In this document: piece after piece, positions 1-5,002 of the stretch
How the letters are laid out: every line of letters begins with the position of its first letter
How positions within the stretch are numbered: position 1 is the stretch's first letter
NCBI GenBank assembly: GCA_016928375.1
Contig: JAFGKX010000117.1
Coordinates: 1 to 5,002 of the forward strand
Direction: 5' to 3'
Source: Candidatus Omnitrophota bacterium
Lineage (GTDB): Bacteria; Omnitrophota; Gorgyraeia; JABMRG01; JAFGKX01
Length of the DNA stretch: 5,002 bases
Translations under genes and position numbers: made by a program
The notes under the pieces: model-generated
What the model saw: only the letters and a program-made list of their open reading frames with translations
What the model was told of the DNA's origin: nothing
Databases searched by the model: none

Positions 1-19
1 AATGCATAATTATTGCTTT

Positions 20-54
20 AAAGCTCCTACATGAAAAATGTGGGAGCTTTTTTT
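20..54 (+). terminator. Rho-independent terminator-like hairpin just before gene 1
   Basis: A 12-bp stem is visible: AAAGCTCCTACA (20-31) pairs with TGTGGGAGCTTT (39-50), with one G-U pair (28/42) and a 7-nt A-rich loop (32-38). An uninterrupted T run (48-54) follows. This is the classical intrinsic terminator shape and probably ends a gene to the left of the window. The A run at the stem base pairs with part of the T run, so it could also work on the other strand. It lies only 3 nt before the chosen ATG of gene 1 and contains that gene's SD, so it could instead, or also, act as a leader attenuator or translational lock. Confidence 0.8.
42..46 (+). promoter_or_regulatory. Shine-Dalgarno of gene 1, inside the hairpin's 3' arm
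   Basis: GGGAG at 42-46 is a good SD core, 11 nt before ATG at 58. It decides the start: the more upstream in-frame ATG at 31 lies in the hairpin stem and has no purine-rich SD before it. Because these bases pair with CTCCT at 24-28, ribosome access would depend on the hairpin being open or on transcription starting inside it. Confidence 0.6.
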
Positions 55-57
55 ATT

Positions 58-2004
58 ATGAGAACAGTTCCATATTTTTCCACAAAAAGCGCAATTTTAA
101 TTATTCTTATTATTCTTGTCGGTTTTTCATACTGGTCCACCTCAAACCTTGGTTTTATTGAACTTTATGATGATGTTCAATATGTAATAGAAAACAGTGA
201 TGTCCGTGAAGGCTTGACGTGGAATAGTATTAAATGGGCCTTTACCGCCAACCATGCCGCTAACTGGCATCCGCTGACATGGATGTCGCATATGCTTGAT
301 TGTCAATTGTACGGCAACAATCCGGGCGGGCACCATTTTACCAGTTTGGTTCTTCACATTATAAATACACTATTGCTTTTTTTCCTGATGAAGAAAATGA
401 CATGCGGGTTATTTGCTGGTGCCTTTATTGCGGCACTGTTCGGCGTGCATCCTCTGCATGTTGAATCTGTCGCATGGATCGCCGAGCGGAAAGATGTGCT
501 GAGTACATTTTTTTTCTTTTTAACTATTTTGTTCTATTTTTATTATGTCAATAAAGGAGGAGTTTGGAGATATACACTTGCTCTTGTGCTGTTTGTAATG
601 GGTCTTATGGCAAAACCCATGCTTGTCACTCTTCCCTGTGTATTGCTTCTGTTGGATTACTGGCCACTGAAACGGATAGACGATAAGGCTACTTTCAATT
701 ATAAGAGGATGATAACGCTTTTTGCGGAAAAGCTGCCGTTTTTCATGTTTTCGATTTTTTCTTCCTTTCTTACCATTTGGGCACAGAAGAGTTGGGGGGC
801 GGTCGCCTCATTAAGAAGCCTGACGGTATGGCAAAGGACAGCAAACGCGTTTATCTCTTATGTGTTATATCTTTTTAAGACTTTTTGGCCGATGAATCTT
901 GCCGTCTACTACCCCCATCCAATACATTTCGTTTTGTGGAAGGCGACAGCGGCATTCAGCCTTATAGCAATAATTACATTTTTATCATTATGGTATATAA
1001 AAAGAGTGCCATGGTTTTTTACGGGCTGGTTCTGGTATCTTGGAACGCTCGTTCCTGTTATTGGATTTATTCAGGCGGGTCAGCAGGCCATGGCCGACAG
1101 GTACACATATATCCCGATTATAGGCGTTTTTCTTATTGTCACGTACGGGATTGAGAAAATTATGCGCTCATGCCGCTATAGAAAAATAGTACTCTTATCA
1201 GGATCAATTGCCATTATAGCCGTCCTGTCGATATTAACGAGAAAACAGGTAATGGTATGGAAGAACAGCAGCACCCTTTTCGGCCATGCCGTGGAAGTTA
1301 CAAGAAATAATTATGTGGCGCACAGCATTTACGGCGTATCCCTTCTCGGATACGGAGAATTCGAAAAGGCTATCAGTCATTTCACTGAGGCATATAAAAT
1401 AAGGCCGGATCTCCAGAGGGCCCATATCAACATTGGGATAGCTTATGAGGGTATGGGAAATCTTGATAGCGCTGTTTATCATTACAGGATGGCAATAGAG
1501 GCTGAACCCGGATCCTGGAAGGCATACAACAATATGGGGCTGGTTCTGGTAAAACAGAAAAGATATAGCGAGGCCATAGAGGTTTTAAAAACTGCTTTAA
1601 CTATCAGTCCCGACTCATGGGAAGCCAACAATAATATTGGTATTGCGTATGGAAGAAAAGGTGACTTCCAAAAAAGCGTCCAATATTATTCCCGTGCGAC
1701 AGAGTTGAATCCGGCACAAATTTCACCATGTCTGAATCGTGGAAATGCATACTTTAACAACTCTATGTATGACGACGCTATAAATGACTATAGGAACGTT
1801 ATCAGGCTGAATCCTGATTATGCTGACATATATCGCATTTTAGGAAATGTGTATATGAAAAATGGGGACAATATCATGGCGCGCAGATATATTTCTGAAT
1901 ATTACAAGAGGTGCAAGCATTGCCTTAAATCAGACAGCGTTGGAATAGATGACGGTTTTGAGGATCGAATTTCGGAACCGGTATTTAATAATTATTCAAA
2001 TTAG
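58..2004 (+). CDS. TMTC-like membrane protein with six C-terminal TPRs (gene 1)
   Basis: This is a probable GT-C-fold membrane glycosyltransferase-like protein; substrate and activity are unknown. Starting at ATG 58 it has 648 residues. TM1 covers about 11-27. A Tyr-Asp-Asp (37-39) follows in the first loop, where GT-C enzymes carry their acidic catalytic or metal-binding residues. Next come NWHPLTW (69-75), HPLHVESVAW (131-140) with AERKD (142-146), GLMAKP (182-187) and DRYTY (347-351). About eleven hydrophobic segments end near 392. Six 34-residue TPR units follow at about 418-621, the last degenerate. A 27-residue polar tail follows, and a CKHC (619-622) spans the TPR6-tail junction. In eukaryotic TMTC O-mannosyltransferases the TPRs are lumenal, so here they would face the periplasm (inference). 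The alternative start at 31 is rejected because it falls in a terminator stem. The gene is the first of three tandem paralogues and most resembles gene 3 in its signature motifs. The GT-C assignment is less certain than the membrane-plus-TPR architecture. Confidence 0.88.
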   Translation: MRTVPYFSTKSAILIILIILVGFSYWSTSNLGFIELYDDVQYVIENSDVREGLTWNSIKWAFTANHAANWHPLTWMSHMLDCQLYGNNPGGHHFTSLVLHIINTLLLFFLMKKMTCGLFAGAFIAALFGVHPLHVESVAWIAERKDVLSTFFFFLTILFYFYYVNKGGVWRYTLALVLFVMGLMAKPMLVTLPCVLLLLDYWPLKRIDDKATFNYKRMITLFAEKLPFFMFSIFSSFLTIWAQKSWGAVASLRSLTVWQRTANAFISYVLYLFKTFWPMNLAVYYPHPIHFVLWKATAAFSLIAIITFLSLWYIKRVPWFFTGWFWYLGTLVPVIGFIQAGQQAMADRYTYIPIIGVFLIVTYGIEKIMRSCRYRKIVLLSGSIAIIAVLSILTRKQVMVWKNSSTLFGHAVEVTRNNYVAHSIYGVSLLGYGEFEKAISHFTEAYKIRPDLQRAHINIGIAYEGMGNLDSAVYHYRMAIEAEPGSWKAYNNMGLVLVKQKRYSEAIEVLKTALTISPDSWEANNNIGIAYGRKGDFQKSVQYYSRATELNPAQISPCLNRGNAYFNNSMYDDAINDYRNVIRLNPDYADIYRILGNVYMKNGDNIMARRYISEYYKRCKHCLKSDSVGIDDGFEDRISEPVFNNYSN

Positions 2005-2027
2005 TACTCCGGAAATAAATAGTATTC

Positions 2028-2112
2028 ATACATACCTGCCTCTGCAGAACCTTCTTCGCTGGGAACCCTTGCGTCCCTATGCTGCGAAGCTTTCATAGAG
2101 GCAGGTGTGTGT
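2028..2112. repeat. 85-bp element with 16-bp inverted ends (REP- or MITE-like)
   Basis: The left end (2028-2043) and right end (2097-2112) pair over 16 positions: a perfect 10-bp core, ACCTGCCTCT / AGAGGCAGGT, plus six more pairs including two G-U. Inside is a second stem, CTTCGC (2054-2059) with GCGAAG (2084-2089). The composition is more GC-rich than the AT-rich flanks and no ORF fits. These are traits of a short palindromic dispersed element, but only one copy is visible and no clear target-site duplication flanks it, so mobility is unproven. Confidence 0.45.
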
Positions 2113-2136
2113 CCAAACGAGTAGATAATATTTGCC

Positions 2137-2140
2137 GGAG
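2137..2140 (+). promoter_or_regulatory. Shine-Dalgarno of gene 2, inside the palindrome's outer arm
   Basis: GGAG (2137-2140) stands 11 nt before ATG at 2152, the same spacing as in gene 1. It pairs with CTCC at 2007-2010 in the outer inverted repeat, so folding of the intergenic RNA would mask it. The 18 nt from GGAG through ATG match gene 1's equivalent (43-60) at 14 positions. Confidence 0.6.
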
Positions 2141-2151
2141 TTAAATTTATT

Positions 2152-4197
2152 ATGAGTAAAAAATTATTATTATTCATTCTTCTGCTAGTAATCGGATTTT
2201 CATATTTACCCCTGCTCAGAAGCGATTTCGTGGATTTTGACGATTATAATTATATCGTAAATAATCCTCATGTTAATTCCGGTATGTCAAAAATCAATCT
2301 GGTGTGGGCTTTTACCTCTTTTCATGCCGCCAACTGGCACCCTTTGACCTGGCTCTCTCACATGTTGGATGTGGAGATTTTCGGGCTGAATCCTGCGGGA
2401 CACCATTTGATAAATCTGTTATTACATTTGTGTAATGTAATTGTGCTTTTCATGATATTGAATTATTTAACCGGATCATTTTGGAAAAGTCTTGTTGTCG
2501 CCGCGATTTTCGGACTCCATCCTATAAATGTAGAAACAGTGGCATGGATTTCTCAAAGAAAGAGTGTTTTGAGCTCTCTGTTTTTTCTCCTCTCTGTTTG
2601 GGCGTATGCCGCTTATGTCAAAAAACCTCATCCGGCAAGATACGGGGTTTTGTTGGTCTTTTTTGTCTTTGGACTTATGGCAAAACCAATTATAATCAGT
2701 TTGCCGTTTGTGCTGTTGCTTATAGATTTCTGGCCTCTGAATCGGATATCTTTAGCAAACAGAGACCCTAAAGTCGTCTGGCGGTTGATAATAGAAAAAG
2801 TACCCCTATTACTCTTTTCAATTATTTCCTGTTTTATCACTTTTTTTGCGCAAATGAGAGGCGGTGCCGTCGTTTCTCTACGGACTTTTCCTCTTTATAC
2901 ACGCTTTGCAAACAGCATCACCTCATATTTAATGTATATGTTGAGAATTGTCGTTCCGCGTCATTTATGCGCCTACTATCCATATCCGGATAAAAATGAA
3001 TACTTGCCGGCACTGCTCGCCTTTCTTGGCTTAACAATAGTGACTGTAATATTAATAAGAAAGAGAGAGGAACATCCATGGCTTATAACAGGTTGGCTAT
3101 GGTTCTTAGGCATACTGATTCCTGTCGCAGGGATTGTTCAGATCGGCGGCCAGGCAACGGCGGATCGTTATACCTATATGCCCATGATAGGGTTGTTGAT
3201 TTCGGCAACGTGGGAGGCGGATTATAATATTCAAAAGTTACACTTAAATAAGACTATTCCGGTTTTTTCCGTAAGCATGTTAATCATGTTGTTCTCTTTT
3301 TTAAGCCGGCGGCAATCAGGATACTGGCACGATGGCAAAACTCTGTTTGAGCACACTCTTAGTGTGACAAAAGATAACTATTATACGCACAGCCTGTTGG
3401 GAAATGCGCTTTTTAGAGAGGGAAAGCTTGAAGGGGCTCTGAAACACTATTCAAAGGCGCTGGAGATAGAGCCACGTTTTGAGCCTGCATATTATAATAA
3501 AGGACTTGTTCTTTATTATTTGAACAGGCGCGATGAGGCTCTGTCAATGCTCAAGCAGGCCACAATAAAGACGCCGGACAATGCTGATATATACCATGTA
3601 TTAGGGTGGATATACAGGGAGATGGGAAGAGACTCTCTGGCTATAAAATATTTTCAAAAATCAATTTCATATAACCCCAAATTATATGAATCTCACTGTG
3701 ATTTGGGAGAAGAGTATGAAAAAAATGATAATATATTTAAAGCGCTGTTTCATTTCAGTGAAGCGGTCAGACTACAGCCTGATTCGGCTCGAGCATATGA
3801 TAATATAGCGGCTTTATATGTACGTTTGAGGAAAGTCGACCTGGCAATAGAGAAATATGAACAGGCTCTTGGAAGAGTTGCAGACAGATGGGAGTTGTAT
3901 AATAATCTGGGGAATATCTTTTTAGATATAGGCCGGACCTCTCAAGCCATATCTCTATATTCATCGGCAATAAAAACAGCGCCTGAACAGGCAATGCCAT
4001 ATTATAATCGGGGAAGAGCTTATATTTTAATAAATAAGCCGGTTAAGGCAATTGATGATTTTCGTAATGCCGTTTTGACTGATCCGAAATACATAAAAGC
4101 GCACTATTATTTGGGGAAGGTATTGGAGGCAAAAGGAGATAAAGATTCCGCAATGATTCATTTTCAAACAGCGGAATATTTAAAATCTATACCTTAA
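2152..4197 (+). CDS. TMTC-like membrane protein with eight C-terminal TPRs (gene 2)
   Basis: This is a paralogue of gene 1, 681 residues, with the same architecture; it is a probable GT-C-like envelope protein of unknown substrate. TM1 spans about 4-22, followed by Asp-Asp at 30-31 in the first loop, NWHPLTW (61-67), HPINVETVAW (123-132), GLMAKP (174-179) and DRYTY (338-342). About eleven hydrophobic segments end near 384. Eight TPR units in strict 34-residue register then fill 409-680, leaving a single residue after the last. It departs from its neighbours at the signature after the HP motif: QRKS (135-138) replaces ERKD, and Asn126 replaces His. This suggests a distinct subfamily rather than a fresh copy. 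It is separated from gene 1 by a 147-nt palindromic spacer and from gene 3 by only 53 nt, so genes 2 and 3 are probably co-transcribed. The start is supported by GGAG 11 nt upstream and by a TM1 placed as in the paralogues. Confidence 0.9.
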   Translation: MSKKLLLFILLLVIGFSYLPLLRSDFVDFDDYNYIVNNPHVNSGMSKINLVWAFTSFHAANWHPLTWLSHMLDVEIFGLNPAGHHLINLLLHLCNVIVLFMILNYLTGSFWKSLVVAAIFGLHPINVETVAWISQRKSVLSSLFFLLSVWAYAAYVKKPHPARYGVLLVFFVFGLMAKPIIISLPFVLLLIDFWPLNRISLANRDPKVVWRLIIEKVPLLLFSIISCFITFFAQMRGGAVVSLRTFPLYTRFANSITSYLMYMLRIVVPRHLCAYYPYPDKNEYLPALLAFLGLTIVTVILIRKREEHPWLITGWLWFLGILIPVAGIVQIGGQATADRYTYMPMIGLLISATWEADYNIQKLHLNKTIPVFSVSMLIMLFSFLSRRQSGYWHDGKTLFEHTLSVTKDNYYTHSLLGNALFREGKLEGALKHYSKALEIEPRFEPAYYNKGLVLYYLNRRDEALSMLKQATIKTPDNADIYHVLGWIYREMGRDSLAIKYFQKSISYNPKLYESHCDLGEEYEKNDNIFKALFHFSEAVRLQPDSARAYDNIAALYVRLRKVDLAIEKYEQALGRVADRWELYNNLGNIFLDIGRTSQAISLYSSAIKTAPEQAMPYYNRGRAYILINKPVKAIDDFRNAVLTDPKYIKAHYYLGKVLEAKGDKDSAMIHFQTAEYLKSIP

Positions 4198-4230
4198 AAC
4201 GAACGTAAGGTAAATAAAAAAGAAATCTTG

Positions 4231-4237
4231 AAAGAAG
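4231..4237 (+). promoter_or_regulatory. Weak Shine-Dalgarno candidate of gene 3
   Basis: AAAGAAG at 4231-4237 is the only purine-rich tract near the gene 3 ATG, 13 nt away, with a poor match to GGAGG. No hairpin masks it. The rest of the 53-nt gap is A-rich with no promoter I can defend. Confidence 0.3.
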
Positions 4238-4250
4238 TGTTATTCTAAAT

Positions 4251-5002
4251 ATGAAACACATAGATATAAAGATAAATGGTTGTTCGATTTTATCGAAGAC
4301 AAGCGTTATCGCTCTGGTTTTATTAATATGGGTTCTTATTGCCTACTGGCCTTTACAGTATAACGGGTTCATAAGCAACTACGATGATATGCAATATGTT
4401 CTTGACAATAAGCATGTCATATCCGGTATTACCCTGGAGAATATCAGGTGGGCCTTCACCTCTTTTTGTGCCGCAAACTGGCACCCTTTGACCTGGATCT
4501 CTCATATGATTGATTGTGAGCTGTACGGCCTTGACGCAGGCGGACATCATCTAACAAGCCTTATATTCCATATCGCAAACACTCTTTTACTCTTTTTGTT
4601 TTTAAAGAGCGCCACGGGAACCAAATGGCGAAGCGGTTTTGTCGCCCTGCTGTTTGCTGTACATCCATTGCATGTTGAATCGGTTGCCTGGGTGGCTGAA
4701 CGCAAGGATGTATTAAGCACCTTTTTTTGGCTTTTAGCACTTTTGGCATATCTTTATTATATTCGAAAGCCTTCGGTAACCAAATATCTGCTCATAACGT
4801 TGTTTTTTGTCTGCGGTTTAATGGCAAAGCCTATGGTTGTTACCTTCCCGTTTGTTCTGCTCATTCTTGATTATTGGCCTTTAGAGAGAGTCATTTTAAA
4901 TGGCGCTATAAAACTCTCTTTAAAAAATTTATTTAAGCGTGATAGCGTTAGAAAAATCAATAAATTAGTTGTTGAAAAAATTCCTTTAATGCTTCTATCG
5001 GT
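4251..5002 (+). CDS. TMTC-like membrane protein, 5' part only (gene 3, runs off the window)
   Basis: This is the third paralogue, open to the window edge: 250 complete codons plus two bases, no stop. The N-terminus is about 10 residues longer than in the others. TM1 covers about 17-34. Then come Tyr-Asp-Asp (44-46), NWHPLTW (76-82), HPLHVESVAW (138-147) with AERKDVLSTFF (149-159), GLMAKP (189-194) and DYWPL (207-211). The signature matches gene 1, not gene 2. After DYWPL the basic, probably cytoplasmic loop is about 11 residues longer than in genes 1 and 2 (212-241, many Lys/Arg). Cys73 stands where genes 1 and 2 have His in the residues before AANWHP. The C-terminal half, expected to carry TPRs, lies outside the window. 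ATG 4251 is chosen because TM1 and the Asp pair then sit as in the paralogues, although its SD is weak. Confidence 0.87.
   Translation, partial: MKHIDIKINGCSILSKTSVIALVLLIWVLIAYWPLQYNGFISNYDDMQYVLDNKHVISGITLENIRWAFTSFCAANWHPLTWISHMIDCELYGLDAGGHHLTSLIFHIANTLLLFLFLKSATGTKWRSGFVALLFAVHPLHVESVAWVAERKDVLSTFFWLLALLAYLYYIRKPSVTKYLLITLFFVCGLMAKPMVVTFPFVLLILDYWPLERVILNGAIKLSLKNLFKRDSVRKINKLVVEKIPLMLLS

Larger units (their letters stand above)
2006..2141. repeat. Nested intergenic palindrome between genes 1 and 2
   Basis: The whole gap between genes 1 and 2 can fold on itself. Outer arms: ACTCCGGAAATA (2006-2017) pairs with TATTTGCCGGAGT (2129-2141), leaving one bulged base. Inner arms: 2028-2043 pairs with 2097-2112. 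The outer left arm begins 2 nt after the gene 1 stop codon, and the right arm carries the gene 2 SD. No T run follows the right arm, so it does not look like an intrinsic terminator. It may stabilise or process the mRNA, or modulate translation of gene 2. These roles are inferred; only the pairing is seen. Confidence 0.6.

Noticed and set aside
31..57. Upstream in-frame ATG at 31 as the start of gene 1
   Set aside because: It lies in the stem and loop of a terminator-like hairpin, has no SD, and adds nine residues not seen in the paralogue starts. ATG 58 has GGGAG at 11 nt and places TM1 as in gene 2.
142..357. Minus-strand ORF of 71 codons antisense to gene 1
   Set aside because: It is a shadow of the conserved NWHPLTW coding segment. 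The antisense ORF at 4353-4550 looks similar only because the sense strands are paralogous.
885..1154. Plus-strand overlapping ORF inside gene 1 (and 2481-2771 inside gene 2)
   Set aside because: These are out-of-frame readings of well-supported coding sequence, with no SD and no recognisable protein features.
2121..2130. GATAAT as a possible -10 box for a gene 2 promoter
   Set aside because: There is no convincing -35 about 17 nt upstream, and AT-rich matches to a -10 are expected by chance here. It also lies near the palindrome's right arm.
4190..4212. Short inverted repeat TACCTTA / TAAGGTA around the gene 2 stop
   Set aside because: The stem is only 7 bp, with a 9-nt loop, and is followed by an A-rich run rather than T, so it does not read as a terminator on the + strand. 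No minus-strand gene needs one.
4353..4749. Minus-strand ORFs (4353-4550 and 4561-4749) opposite gene 3
   Set aside because: The + strand is continuously open from 4251 to the edge and encodes an evident third paralogue. The antisense frames have no SD or recognisable domain.

Overview
The window holds three consecutive, co-directional, paralogous genes on the + strand, and the third runs off the right edge. Each encodes a large integral membrane protein of the bacterial TMTC-like type: a GT-C-like multi-pass membrane domain followed, where complete, by C-terminal tetratricopeptide (TPR) repeats. The paralogues share the block NWHPLTW-x-SHM, a HP-x-x-V-E-[ST]-V-A-W motif, a GLMAKP motif and an Asp-Asp pair in the first loop after TM1. 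Nothing here identifies the acceptor or sugar donor. 'Probable glycosyltransferase' rests on resemblance to TMTC/PMT-type GT-C proteins.

Layout: 1-57 holds a strong rho-independent terminator-like hairpin, probably ending an upstream gene, whose right arm also carries the Shine-Dalgarno (SD) sequence of gene 1. Gene 1 is 58-2004 (648 aa, six TPRs). The gap 2005-2151 is occupied by a nested palindrome of about 136 bp, and its right outer arm carries the SD of gene 2. Gene 2 is 2152-4197 (681 aa, eight TPRs in exact 34-residue register). A short 53-nt gap (4198-4250) shows little beyond a weak SD. Gene 3 is 4251 to past 5002 (first 250 codons, membrane domain only). There is no RNA gene, CRISPR array or transposase. 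The minus-strand ORFs are shadows of the conserved coding regions.

Organism: a bacterium with AT-leaning codon use and normal SD-led starts. Arrays of TPR-bearing TMTC-like proteins are common in environmental Gram-negative lineages (Desulfobacterota, Nitrospirota, Omnitrophota and similar), so one of these is a reasonable guess, but the window has no taxonomic marker.

The genes probably act together as a diversified family of envelope proteins, perhaps with different acceptors. Gene 2 differs from genes 1 and 3 in a signature motif (QRKS instead of ERKD). The most distinctive non-coding signal is that the SDs of genes 1 and 2 both sit in the 3' arm of a hairpin, 11 nt before ATG, with near-identical SD-to-start boxes.
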